Shown: piece by piece, positions 46,173-54,712 of the stretch
How the letters are laid out: each line of letters starts with the position of its first letter
Position numbering within the stretch: position 1 is the first letter of the stretch
Source of the DNA: Chryseobacterium arachidis
GTDB lineage: Bacteria > Bacteroidota > Bacteroidia > Flavobacteriales > Weeksellaceae
Direction: 5' to 3'
Assembly: GCF_900129245.1 (NCBI RefSeq)
Contig: NZ_FQUT01000001.1
Coordinates: forward strand, 558,001-622,000
DNA: 64,000 bases
Notes under the pieces: model-generated
The model's input: only the letters and a program-made list of their open reading frames with translations
What the model was told of the DNA's origin: nothing
The model's database searches: none
Translations under genes and position numbers: made by a program

Positions 46173-46261
46173 TTTTCTCTCGCAGATTTAGAAGATGACG
46201 CAGATCTTTTTATAAGATGTAATTTTAAATCTGCACAATCTGTCAAATCTGCGAGAGAAAA
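46173..46261. repeat. 17-bp inverted repeat beside the GxxExxY gene
   Basis: TTTTCTCTCGCAGATTT (46173-46189) pairs exactly with 46245-46261. Between them lie further CAGAT/ATCTG pieces. The right arm is part of the direct-repeat copy at 46227-46263. Confidence 0.8.
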
Positions 46262-46263
46262 AA
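46227..46263. repeat. Flanking direct repeat, copy A
   Basis: AAATCTGC, a variable step, AATC, then AATCTGCGAGAGAAAAAA. It matches copy B at 46718-46754 at roughly 29 of 37 positions and lies just past the stop of the GxxExxY gene. Confidence 0.72.
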
Positions 46264-46269
46264 CAAAAA

Positions 46270-46647
46270 CTATAAATTATTAGCCACTCTTTTAATGCCA
46301 TCCAAAATATTTGTGGTATTAAAATTCACTAATAGTCCAAGTTTTTTATTTGATAGTTTTATGTAAGTATGTAATTGTTTAAAATGAATATCTTCAAGAT
46401 TTTTGACAGATTTCAATTCTAAAATTACTTTATCTTCAACTAAAATATCAATTCTAAAATTTAAGTCGAATTTTTTGCCTTCATAGATAACAGGAAGTTC
46501 TAATTCGGCTTTTATATCTAATCCATTTTCCTCTAATTCATATATTAGAATCCTTTGGTAAACAATTTCTAAAAGACCTGGACCAAGTTTATTATATACA
46601 TTAAAGATACATTTTCTTACGATGTAAGAAATTTCATTTTCTTTCAT
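46270..46647 (-). CDS. GxxExxY protein, PD-(D/E)XK nuclease-like
   Basis: A 125-residue protein of the GxxExxY family, with the name motif as G24-L-L-E27-I-V-Y30. The core has RIDILVEDKVILELKSV: Asp67, Glu77 and Lys79 have the D-(x)n-E-x-K spacing of PD-(D/E)XK nucleases, and Q at about 91 in FKQLHTYI fits the helix that follows. Function is not known. It is bracketed by near-identical direct repeats (46227 and 46718), a setting that suggests a mobile cassette or repeat-linked role. Confidence 0.85.
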   Translation of the reverse strand: MKENEISYIVRKCIFNVYNKLGPGLLEIVYQRILIYELEENGLDIKAELELPVIYEGKKFDLNFRIDILVEDKVILELKSVKNLEDIHFKQLHTYIKLSNKKLGLLVNFNTTNILDGIKRVANNL

Positions 46648-46717
46648 TTGTTTTTTATGAAAAATAATAAAAAATTCTGAAAATTAAATTCTGTCAACAG
46701 ATATTTTTTAAGAATTA

Positions 46718-46754
46718 AAATCTGCGAAATCAGCATAATCTGCGAGATAAAAAA
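46718..46754. repeat. Flanking direct repeat, copy B
   Basis: AAATCTGCGAAATC, AGCAT, AATCTGCGAGATAAAAAA, upstream of the minus-strand GxxExxY gene; same orientation as copy A. It ends two bases before the stop of the DUF4349 gene. Confidence 0.72.
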
Positions 46755-46756
46755 TA

Positions 46757-47644
46757 TTACTCATTATTTTCATTAAATTTTTTCTTCCTATTTCTCCATT
46801 TTCTCCAAATAAAAATAAAAACAGGTATTAATAAAAAGAAAGGCCAAAACGAGATGATACCCAAAAAGAAAGCTATAAAGCTATTCCAGCCTTCCGTAAC
46901 GGAATCTCCAAAACGGCTTCCAAAACCGATTTTTGAAGTGGTTGAAGATCTTACTTTCTCCTTGTATAGACTTAAATTCAGCGTGCTGTAATTCACTCTG
47001 TCATCTATAAAGCGTAATCTTCCTTCCGATACATCAATTTCATCTTCCAGCTCACGTATATTTTCCTGAATTTCAAGCATATCTTTTGTGGTTTTCGCAC
47101 TTTTCAGCATATCACGGTACTTTTCAAGATATATTTTTTTATTGGCTAATTTTATGGAAACGTCGGTATATTCTTCAGTTACATCATCGGAAGAAATATT
47201 TTTGGATAAAACGGAACCGACACCTTCTGAAAATGAATTCACCAAAGCGTCAAAATTTTTGTGCGGAACTCGGATCGTGATATCTAAATTGTCGTCCGTA
47301 TCTGTATTTTGAAACTCTTCTTTTTGAATATAAGCCTGGTTGTTTTTAATAATGGAATTAATTTGATTCTGAGCTTTCCTAATATCTCCAACCTGAATTC
47401 TCATATTACCATTCTTGATGATTTTCTTTGAAATAATGGTTGTATCTGTAGAATTAGATTCATTTTTAGAAGCTGTTTCGGCAACAGAGCTGGGAGGAAT
47501 GGGGGATGCAGATTTTGCTGCGTCAAGAGCAATTGCTTTATCTTCCTGAACAACATCCACTAAACTGGAGTTTACAGCCTGTGTTTCCCCCTTTTTACAA
47601 TTAATAAGAATGAAACAGAATAATGGTAAAAGTATTTTTTTCAT
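46757..47644 (-). CDS. DUF4349 lipoprotein
   Basis: A 295-residue predicted lipoprotein with signal MKKILLPLFCFILINC (lipobox Cys16), a Ser/Ala-rich linker, and the DUF4349 domain: IIKNGNMRIQVGDI, a beta-alpha-beta part, a coiled coil (LANKKIYLEKYRDML to ELEDEIDVSEGRLRF) and a C-terminal membrane helix with a basic tail. Function unknown; the coiled coil plus membrane anchor fits an envelope scaffold. ATG 47644 gives the lipoprotein signal; nine codons upstream are doubtful. Confidence 0.82.
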   Translation of the reverse strand: MKKILLPLFCFILINCKKGETQAVNSSLVDVVQEDKAIALDAAKSASPIPPSSVAETASKNESNSTDTTIISKKIIKNGNMRIQVGDIRKAQNQINSIIKNNQAYIQKEEFQNTDTDDNLDITIRVPHKNFDALVNSFSEGVGSVLSKNISSDDVTEEYTDVSIKLANKKIYLEKYRDMLKSAKTTKDMLEIQENIRELEDEIDVSEGRLRFIDDRVNYSTLNLSLYKEKVRSSTTSKIGFGSRFGDSVTEGWNSFIAFFLGIISFWPFFLLIPVFIFIWRKWRNRKKKFNENNE

Positions 47645-47788
47645 GAATAAAAGTTTGAGGAATCTTATCAAAAACTGTGCTTAAAATTTATATATGATGA
47701 TATATATTTAATAATTGTCAAAATTTATTATGAAATTTATGATTTGTTGTAGCAAGTAATGCTTAAAATTATTTTATATTTTTATTGA

Positions 47789-48856
47789 ATGAAAAAGAGT
47801 CTTTTAGCTATTGTATTTTCTCCGTTTGTAATGTTTGCCCAGGAAACTCCGAAGCTTACCGATGAAATAGCGATTAAATTATCCGAAAAACCGCTTCACT
47901 GTATAAGTCAGGAATATCCGAATAAAACGGCGCATATTATTAATAATTCGGGAGAAGTTCCTTTAAGCCCTAAAGATCTTCACCCCAGTTTTTACGGCTG
48001 TTTCGATTGGCACAGCTCCGTTCATGGGCATTGGATGTTGGTTCGTTTACTAAAGACAAAATCTGATTTATCCATTACAAAAGACATTGAGGCTGTTCTT
48101 GACAATTCATTTAAAGAAGAAAATCTGCAGACGGAGGCAGATTATTTTACAAAATATCAGTTAACCGGAACATTTGAAAGAACGTATGGCTGGGCGTGGC
48201 TGCTGAAACTCGATGAAGAGCTCGCAACCTGGAATCATCCGAAAGCAAAAATATGGCATCAGAACTTAAAGCCTTTAACAGATAAAATCTTAAATTCCTG
48301 GAAAACTTATTTACCTAAGCAAACGTACCCAAACAGAACCGGAGTTCATCCCACCACTGCTTTTGCGATGGTTTTTGCCTTAGATTGGGCGAGAGCAACA
48401 GGCGACAAAGCTTTTGAAAATCAATTAATCGAAAAGGCGAAATATTTTTATTTAAACAATACAAAAACACCGGCTTATCTGGAACCCGACGGCTCGGATT
48501 TCTTTTCGCCAAGTCTTGAGATTGCGGATCTGATGCGAAGAGTTTTACCACAAAAAGAATTCATTAGCTGGCTGAATAATTTCTACGAAAAAAGAAGCTT
48601 AGAGAATATTGAGAAAATTCCTGTGGTTAGTGATTTGTCTGATTATCAAACCGTTCATTTGGTGGGATTGTCCTTCACCAAAGCATGGTGCATGAAAGGA
48701 ATTGCAAAATCTCTTCCTGATAATCACCCTTTGAAGAAAGAATTCCAGAAAACGGCAACTGTGTTTTTGAATAACGGGCTTCCTTTATTATTTCAGGGGA
48801 ATTACGGAGGAGATCATTGGCTGGCAAGTTTTGCGGTCTACGCCTTAGAAGATTAA
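47789..48856 (+). CDS. DUF2891 secreted protein
   Basis: A 355-residue exported protein with signal peptide (residues 1-17, VMFAQ). SFYGCFDWHSSVHGHWMLVRLL is the strong DUF2891 hallmark; the rest is helical with many Trp and His, as in alpha/alpha-barrel sugar enzymes. The family is uncharacterised. It is transcribed alone. Confidence 0.85.
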   Translation: MKKSLLAIVFSPFVMFAQETPKLTDEIAIKLSEKPLHCISQEYPNKTAHIINNSGEVPLSPKDLHPSFYGCFDWHSSVHGHWMLVRLLKTKSDLSITKDIEAVLDNSFKEENLQTEADYFTKYQLTGTFERTYGWAWLLKLDEELATWNHPKAKIWHQNLKPLTDKILNSWKTYLPKQTYPNRTGVHPTTAFAMVFALDWARATGDKAFENQLIEKAKYFYLNNTKTPAYLEPDGSDFFSPSLEIADLMRRVLPQKEFISWLNNFYEKRSLENIEKIPVVSDLSDYQTVHLVGLSFTKAWCMKGIAKSLPDNHPLKKEFQKTATVFLNNGLPLLFQGNYGGDHWLASFAVYALED

Positions 48857-48871
48857 AAAAAGCTGGAAGAT

Positions 48872-48928
48872 GGAGGCTAGAGGTTTTTGCACGTCGTACA
48901 AACTTCCTTCTTCCCGCATCTAGCTTCC
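48872..48928. repeat. Imperfect intergenic inverted repeat
   Basis: GGAGGCTAGA (48872-48881) pairs with TCTAGCTTCC (48919-48928) with one G-U, between convergent genes. It resembles the 'GGAAGCTAGA' type intergenic repeats of Chryseobacterium and may also act as a terminator. Confidence 0.45.
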
Positions 48929-48945
48929 GACCTTAAAATAAATGT

Positions 48946-49419
48946 TTAATACTTGATTCCCAGTTTTTTAAGAATAAAACTTAAAAGCCAGATGGGACCG
49001 ACCAGAAGAAATTGCAGGTCTTTCAGAAAAGATGGTTTTTTGCCTTCAATTTTGTGTCCCACGAATTGTAAAATCCATGTGATAATGAAAACGCCAAGAT
49101 AAACCATCCATGAGTTTCCTTCAAAACGAATGTTAATTCCGTAGGCAAAGCTTTCCATGATCGTCATAATAATCAACATAATTATACTGATAAGGAAAGA
49201 AAGTCTTAGATAAAACAGAGTTACCAGAGCCATCGCTATTAAACTTACATAACTGATTTCGCCGATATACCTAAATCCGATTAATCCGGACGGAATAAGA
49301 GAAATAAACCCTAAAATTGTCCAGAAAATCAATGGTACACAAATCCAGTGTATCAGTTTGTTGGTGGAGTTTCTGTGGCTTTCGGCATACTCAGCGAATA
49401 GCAAATCTATCTTTCTCAT
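48946..49419 (-). CDS. DUF962 / Mpo1-like membrane protein
   Basis: A 157-residue membrane protein with four predicted helices. ESHRNSTNKLIHWICVPLIFW and VGHKIEGKKPSF give the His residues conserved in Mpo1, the yeast dioxygenase of 2-hydroxy fatty acids; bacterial members are likely iron enzymes acting on hydroxy acyl chains, for example from sphingolipids. Function here is inferred. Confidence 0.83.
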   Translation of the reverse strand: MRKIDLLFAEYAESHRNSTNKLIHWICVPLIFWTILGFISLIPSGLIGFRYIGEISYVSLIAMALVTLFYLRLSFLISIIMLIIMTIMESFAYGINIRFEGNSWMVYLGVFIITWILQFVGHKIEGKKPSFLKDLQFLLVGPIWLLSFILKKLGIKY

Positions 49420-49453
49420 AGCAAGATTTTGGAAAATACTAAAATAATAAATT

Positions 49454-49485
49454 TTTGTAATCGCTGAAGAGATTGCTTACATTTG
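49454..49485 (+). promoter_or_regulatory. Promoter of the AraC-type gene, near-leaderless
   Basis: TTTG (49454-49457), a 20-base spacer and TACATTTG (49478-49485) fit the Bacteroidota consensus. The ATG at 49490 is four bases further, so the transcript likely starts at the start codon. Confidence 0.65.
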
Positions 49486-49489
49486 TGCT

Positions 49490-50335
49490 ATGTCTGCCTT
49501 AGAAAAATTCGGAGTTGAAATTTTTACACAGCACAATATTTTCGAGAGAATTGCTGTCGATAAGCCGTTTCGTCCTGATAATCCGGCGTTTATTTTTGTA
49601 AAAACAGGGAAGATAAAACTCAAACAGCACTTCCGGGATCTTGAATTGTCTGCCAATATGTTTATGGTAACAGATCCGCAGACAGTGTACGAAATGGTCT
49701 CCGTTACAGACGATTTCCAATCCAGGATGGTTTCTTACAAAAGAGAATTTATCTCAGCTTTATCTTTAAAATTCAATAGATTAATTACCTATCGCTACTT
49801 TAGGCAACAGATGAATATCGGAGTGCCTTTTGAGCCCGACGAAATGGAGGTGGTATGGAAAAGCGTTAATTTCTTAAAATATATTCTTGATTCTGAGGCT
49901 GAAATGACCTATAAAAAAGAGGTGGTGGAGCATCTGTTTTCTGTTTTTTGTTATCAGATGGCAGGGATTATTTCTAAAGAGGATTATAATTCGATGAGCC
50001 ATATGTCAAGACAGGAAGAAATCGTTTTTGTTTTTCTTAATGATCTTGCTGAAAATTACCATAACGAACGTACCGTAGAGTTCTATTCCGAAAGACAGTC
50101 TATTACAACAAGACATTTATCATCCGTCCTTAAAGAAGTGACGGGAATGTCTGCAAGCCAGATGATCGCTCTGATTGTGTTAAATGAGGCAAAAGTACTC
50201 TTAAATTCTTCTAATAAGCCAGTATCAGAGATTTCTTCAATATTGGGATTTAGTGATCAATACTCATTTTCTCATTTTTTTAAGAAACATTTAGGCGAAA
50301 GTCCTACACAGTACAGAAATCAGTTTGAAAGTTGA
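49490..50335 (+). CDS. AraC-family transcriptional regulator
   Basis: A 281-residue DNA-binding regulator. The N-terminal 180 residues form a cupin-like effector part, and the C-terminal 100 carry two helix-turn-helix motifs with the AraC signature (VSEISSILGFSDQYSFSHFFKKHLGESPTQYR). It lies 89 bases upstream of a TolC-HlyD-MFS set in the same direction and probably controls it; a canonical promoter for that set lies in the gap. The inducer is unknown. Confidence 0.92.
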   Translation: MSALEKFGVEIFTQHNIFERIAVDKPFRPDNPAFIFVKTGKIKLKQHFRDLELSANMFMVTDPQTVYEMVSVTDDFQSRMVSYKREFISALSLKFNRLITYRYFRQQMNIGVPFEPDEMEVVWKSVNFLKYILDSEAEMTYKKEVVEHLFSVFCYQMAGIISKEDYNSMSHMSRQEEIVFVFLNDLAENYHNERTVEFYSERQSITTRHLSSVLKEVTGMSASQMIALIVLNEAKVLLNSSNKPVSEISSILGFSDQYSFSHFFKKHLGESPTQYRNQFES

Positions 50336-50373
50336 AATCTTACATTTGAACATCTTTTTCCTGTTCTCAAACA

Positions 50374-50404
50374 TTTGATTGATTTTGATACTGCCATAAC
50401 TTTG
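50374..50404 (+). promoter_or_regulatory. Promoter of the efflux operon
   Basis: TTTG (50374-50377), a 19-base spacer and TAACTTTG (50397-50404) match the Bacteroidota -33/-7 consensus exactly; the tolC-like ATG follows 20 bases later. Confidence 0.75.
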
Positions 50405-50424
50405 TACCTGTAAAACAAGGTAAA

Positions 50425-51735
50425 ATGGTAAAGAACATAAAAACAGCACTATCACTCGTGATAGCATTATTTCCTGCGCTGTTTTTTTCACAAGAAATAA
50501 AACAGTTGACAGCGAACGAGGTTGCCGAACTTGCACTGCAAAATCATCAGCAGCTGAAAGTGTCGGCACAGAATATCGATATTGCAAAGCAGAACACAGA
50601 AGTGGTAAAACTTCAGAAACTTCCTACTATTACAGCATCTACGAGCCAGTTCTATCTGGGGAATTCAGTGGCTATCGATAAAGATTTTTCCAATTCTACA
50701 ACAATCCCGATGCCACATTACGGAAGTTCTTATGCGGTGCAGGCTACTCAGCTGATCTTTAAAGGTGGATTGGTTAACAAGTCGATCGAAATGGCGGGAC
50801 TTCGCGAACAGCTTTCAAATTTAGATCTGGAAAAGAATAAGCAGGATGTGAAATTTTTGGTGATTTCTAATTATCTGGATGTCTATAAAATTTTAAATCA
50901 AGAAGAAGTTTTTCAGAATAACAAAAAGCTGGCTCAGGAGCGGTTAAAAAATATCCAGAAATTCTATCAGCAGGGAATGGTTACCCGAAATGAAGTGATT
51001 CGTGGGGAATTGGCCATTAAAAACCTGGATCAGGGAATTCTAACTTTAGCAAATAATAAAAAAATTCTTAATTATAACCTAAGCATTGCTTTAGGGCTGC
51101 CGACAGATACAGAGATTATTCCGATTGAAAGTCTTGATGTTAAAGATTCCGGCATTGGCATGGATTATTATATCAATCTTGCGCACGACAGTAATCCTTT
51201 AATCAAATCTGCCAAAACAAATATCGATGTGGCTGATAAAAATATCGAAATTATAAAGACAGATAAAATGCCTACAGTAGCAGGTTTCGGAGGATATACC
51301 CTACAAAGACCGATTACCAACAGAAATCCCGTAATCGATATGTATGGAGGCGGATGGCAGACCGGTGTTTCTTTAAGCTATAATATCGATAACCTTTTTA
51401 AAACAAAAGAAAGAGTAAAATTAGGCGTGCTGCAGAAAAATCAGGCGCATGATGCGATGACTCTTACTCAGCAAAATATTGATATGTCTGTAAATGCAGC
51501 TTATGTAAAATACCAGGAATCTATACAGCAGGCAGATATCATGAATGATGCTAAAAGATTAGCCGAAGAAAACTATAAGATTACCGAAGCTAAATATCTG
51601 AACCAATTGGCAGTACAGGCGGAAATGATTGATGCGCAGAACCAGAAACTGCAATCGGAGCTGGATTACGCCAACGCAGAAATCAATGTGCTGTACCAAT
51701 ATTATAATCTTCTGAAATCTACGGGAACTCTTTAA
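50425..51735 (+). CDS. TolC-family outer-membrane efflux protein
   Basis: A 436-residue outer-membrane channel for drug or metabolite export. It has a signal peptide (residues 1-23, FFSQ) and two repeats of long helices with TolC spacing (AQNIDIAKQNTEVVKLQKLPTI; TNIDVADKNIEIIKTDKMPTV). It is the first gene of a three-gene exporter; the HlyD gene starts 18 bases after its stop. Confidence 0.92.
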   Translation: MVKNIKTALSLVIALFPALFFSQEIKQLTANEVAELALQNHQQLKVSAQNIDIAKQNTEVVKLQKLPTITASTSQFYLGNSVAIDKDFSNSTTIPMPHYGSSYAVQATQLIFKGGLVNKSIEMAGLREQLSNLDLEKNKQDVKFLVISNYLDVYKILNQEEVFQNNKKLAQERLKNIQKFYQQGMVTRNEVIRGELAIKNLDQGILTLANNKKILNYNLSIALGLPTDTEIIPIESLDVKDSGIGMDYYINLAHDSNPLIKSAKTNIDVADKNIEIIKTDKMPTVAGFGGYTLQRPITNRNPVIDMYGGGWQTGVSLSYNIDNLFKTKERVKLGVLQKNQAHDAMTLTQQNIDMSVNAAYVKYQESIQQADIMNDAKRLAEENYKITEAKYLNQLAVQAEMIDAQNQKLQSELDYANAEINVLYQYYNLLKSTGTL

Positions 51736-51753
51736 TCTTTAAAACTCAAAACA

Positions 51754-52875
51754 ATGGAAAACAAGGAACAAAATACTCAAAATACACAGCAGACACCTGC
51801 AAATACAGGAGGAGCGGCAAACAAAAAAGAAAGAAAGAAAAATAAAATAAAAGCAGTTGTTTCCAACATCGTGGTATTTGCCATTATCGGTTTCGGATTA
51901 TACTGGCTGATAACCCAATATTTTCATATTGGTGACAAAACGTATACGGAAGCGGCGCAGGTCGAGGAATTTATAAATCCGATTAATACAAGAGTTTCTG
52001 CTTATATTAAAGATATAAAGTTCATAGAGCATCAAAAGGTCAAAAAAGGAGATACACTGGTAATTCTGGATGACAGGGAGATTTTAACGCAGATAGGACA
52101 GGCAGAAGCGGCCTATCAGAATGCACTGGCACAAAGAGTGGCGACGAGCTCATCCGTAAACACGGTTTCCAACAACGTTAACGTTATGGAATCCAATATT
52201 GCAGGCGCAAAAGCCAGACTGTGGAATGCTGAGCAGAATTTAAACAGGTATAAAAACTTATTGACTTCAGAAGCGGTAACAAGACAGCAGTATGATCAGG
52301 TAAAAACTGAGTATGATGCCCAGAAAGCAGCTTATGAAACTTTGGTTAACCAAAAACAATCTGCCAGCCTTTCCACCACAGAGGTAAAAAGTAAATTCGG
52401 GATTATTGATGCTGAAATTAAAAGAACAAAATCTGCTTTGGATATGGCGAAAATTAATCTTTCATACACCGTCATCACGGCGCCTTATGACGGAGTGATG
52501 GGAAGAAGAACCATTTCCGAAGGTCAGTTGATCCAACCGGGACAGCAGGTTGCCACCATTGTTTTAAATAATCAGAAATGGGTAACCGCCAACTTCCTTG
52601 AAAGCCAGATGCCGAATATCAGAATCGGAGAGAAAATGATGATGACTGCTGATGCATTGGGGGGACAGAAATTTGAAGGAGTCGTAACAGCTGTTTCCGC
52701 AGCTACAGGCTCAAGATACTCCAATGTTCCAACGGATAACTCTACCGGAAACTTTATCAAGGTTCAGCAGAGAATTCCTGTGAGAATCGAGTTTACAGCT
52801 TCCAATAAAAAAGAAGATGTAGACAAGCTAAGCGCAGGGATGAATATTAATGTAACAGTAGAAAGTAAGAAATAA
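51754..52875 (+). CDS. HlyD/EmrA-family membrane fusion protein
   Basis: A 373-residue periplasmic adaptor. A Gln/Asn-rich cytoplasmic N-tail leads to one membrane helix (about 32-52), a barrel-lipoyl half (VEEFINPINTRVSAYIKDIKF), a helical hairpin (90-210) and the second lipoyl/barrel part (APYDGVMGRRTISEGQLIQPGQQVATI). This is the EmrA form, which pairs with a 14-helix MFS pump, and such a gene follows. Confidence 0.92.
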   Translation: MENKEQNTQNTQQTPANTGGAANKKERKKNKIKAVVSNIVVFAIIGFGLYWLITQYFHIGDKTYTEAAQVEEFINPINTRVSAYIKDIKFIEHQKVKKGDTLVILDDREILTQIGQAEAAYQNALAQRVATSSSVNTVSNNVNVMESNIAGAKARLWNAEQNLNRYKNLLTSEAVTRQQYDQVKTEYDAQKAAYETLVNQKQSASLSTTEVKSKFGIIDAEIKRTKSALDMAKINLSYTVITAPYDGVMGRRTISEGQLIQPGQQVATIVLNNQKWVTANFLESQMPNIRIGEKMMMTADALGGQKFEGVVTAVSAATGSRYSNVPTDNSTGNFIKVQQRIPVRIEFTASNKKEDVDKLSAGMNINVTVESKK

Positions 52876-52959
52876 AAGTAAAAAGAGCCTTGTGAAAAGT
52901 ACAAAGTGATATAAACTTAATCTTTAGCTTTTGACTCGGCTTCATTAAAATCTACAACA

Positions 52960-54552
52960 ATGTATAACAAAGGACTATTTCATAATTGGGTACCCAAACC
53001 GGTTCAGTTGCTGTTGATCATTTTATTAATGATCGTGGTGATGCCGCTTGGTGGTGTGTATACCGGAAATGTCAGCTATATGACGGGTGGTACCGGGGTA
53101 CTTTCTGAATATTTTATTTTCGCCAATTATGCAACAACAATCGGAATGGGTGCTGCGATGCCGATTGTTTTAAGATTAAAGATGAGATTTAAGATCCGTC
53201 ACAAAGTAACTTTTGCTTTGGTTCTGTTAGGAATACTGAATTATATCAATGCCACAACTATGGATCCTGCGGTGATTATCGGAAGCTCTTTGGTATTGGG
53301 ATTTTTAAAAATGGTAGTGGCGATAGAATTGTTCCTTCCGGTAATGGCAATGATTGGCAACCGGGGAATGTTTTATGGTGTATTTTATGCATTTATCCTG
53401 ATCATGAATCAGGTAGTGGGATATTATGCTGTTGAGATTTCCATATTATACAACTGGCAGCACTTCTTCATTATCATTTCTATTTTATGTTTTGTACTGG
53501 CATTGATCCAATGGATTTTTATGCACGATCAGTATTTTGCCCTGAGGGTTCCGCTATATTATATCGATTGGCTGAGTATTCTGTTTTTCGTTTCCATGTT
53601 TATGTTTTCGGCGTATGTATTGGCTTTCGGAAAGCAGCAGGATTGGATTCATTCAACCAAAATTATCAATGCGAGCATTGCCGCTTTTGTAAGTTTTGCC
53701 CTTTTGGTAACCCGGCAGACTCATTTGAAAAGACCGTATTTATCCTTCAAAATCTTTTCGAAAAGCAATGTGCTTCATGGGATTTTCATGTTGCTTTGCC
53801 TGGGAATGTTTATGGCAACAGCTTCCCTGCAAAACATTTTTGCAGTTGGCGTGTTGGGATATGATCAGCTAACCAATGCAAAATTAAACCTGTTGATGGT
53901 TCCCGGGATTATTTTAGCTGGAGCGGTGGCCGTTTATTGGTTCAAAAAAGATAAACCTTTAAAAATGCTTATATTTTCAGGTTTTTCGGGGATGTTGGGG
54001 TATGCGATTATCATGTATTTCTCAATGGTGCTGGAGTTCAGCTATGAAAGCTGGTACTTGCCGATGTTCCTGAAAGGTTACGGAATGACAGTCCTGTTTG
54101 TATCGGTATGGTATTATACCCTGGATAAATTGGAATTAAACGATATGCTTCCCGCCATAGGGCTCTTTATCGTATGGAGAACTTTCCTTACGGTAGGGAT
54201 ATTTTCGGCATTATTTTCATGGTTTCAGTATCATTTTCAGGTGGTAAGTTTAGGAGATATGGCAGTGTATATGGATGGTGTAACGATATCATCACAGAGT
54301 ATAGCTGCCAATATGAAAACCATTCAGCTTAATGCAATAATTGCTTCCAATAAAAAGATCTTCGGATATATTGTTTTGTCAGGTTTTGCGATTTTAGCTT
54401 ATATTCTTACCCATCATTTCGGGAAAGAAAGGTTCCAGTATGTACGATATATAAGGTTGTTGGCAGGAAAATCTGTGATCGGCAGAAGAAGAATGAGAGA
54501 GCAGAAGCAATTGGCAGAAGATATACAGGATGTCGCGGGTACTGCATTGTAA
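52960..54552 (+). CDS. MFS exporter of the EmrB/DHA2 type
   Basis: Inner-membrane pump of 530 residues with about 14 predicted helices, moving substrates out with the proton gradient through the HlyD and TolC partners encoded just upstream. The MFS loop motif is weak here (LRLKMRFKIRHK in place of G-RxGRR), so it belongs to a divergent DHA2 branch common in Bacteroidota. An imperfect-free terminator closes the operon at 54575. Confidence 0.86.
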   Translation: MYNKGLFHNWVPKPVQLLLIILLMIVVMPLGGVYTGNVSYMTGGTGVLSEYFIFANYATTIGMGAAMPIVLRLKMRFKIRHKVTFALVLLGILNYINATTMDPAVIIGSSLVLGFLKMVVAIELFLPVMAMIGNRGMFYGVFYAFILIMNQVVGYYAVEISILYNWQHFFIIISILCFVLALIQWIFMHDQYFALRVPLYYIDWLSILFFVSMFMFSAYVLAFGKQQDWIHSTKIINASIAAFVSFALLVTRQTHLKRPYLSFKIFSKSNVLHGIFMLLCLGMFMATASLQNIFAVGVLGYDQLTNAKLNLLMVPGIILAGAVAVYWFKKDKPLKMLIFSGFSGMLGYAIIMYFSMVLEFSYESWYLPMFLKGYGMTVLFVSVWYYTLDKLELNDMLPAIGLFIVWRTFLTVGIFSALFSWFQYHFQVVSLGDMAVYMDGVTISSQSIAANMKTIQLNAIIASNKKIFGYIVLSGFAILAYILTHHFGKERFQYVRYIRLLAGKSVIGRRRMREQKQLAEDIQDVAGTAL

Positions 54553-54574
54553 AGAAACCTTGTTTTATTTACCG

Positions 54575-54618
54575 GCAAAGTTCTGTTTTTATTGTAAAGC
54601 AGGACTTTGCGTTTTTTG
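54575..54618 (+). terminator. Terminator of the efflux operon
   Basis: GCAAAGTTCTG (54575-54585) pairs with CAGGACTTTGC (54600-54610), one G-U, and GTTTTTTG follows. Confidence 0.83.
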
Positions 54619-54688
54619 TGGGTAAATTCTGATAGGTTTAAAATAGCCGTTTTTAAAAGCCTTTGTTTAAAAATTCGGTTCAAACCTC

Positions 54689-54696
54689 TATCTTTG
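54689..54696 (+). promoter_or_regulatory. -7 element of the methyltransferase gene
   Basis: TATCTTTG fits TAnnTTTG, 16 bases before the ATG at 54713; TTTG at 54662-54665 is at a long spacing of 23. Confidence 0.45.
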
Positions 54697-54712
54697 CAGC
54701 TTTAATTACACT

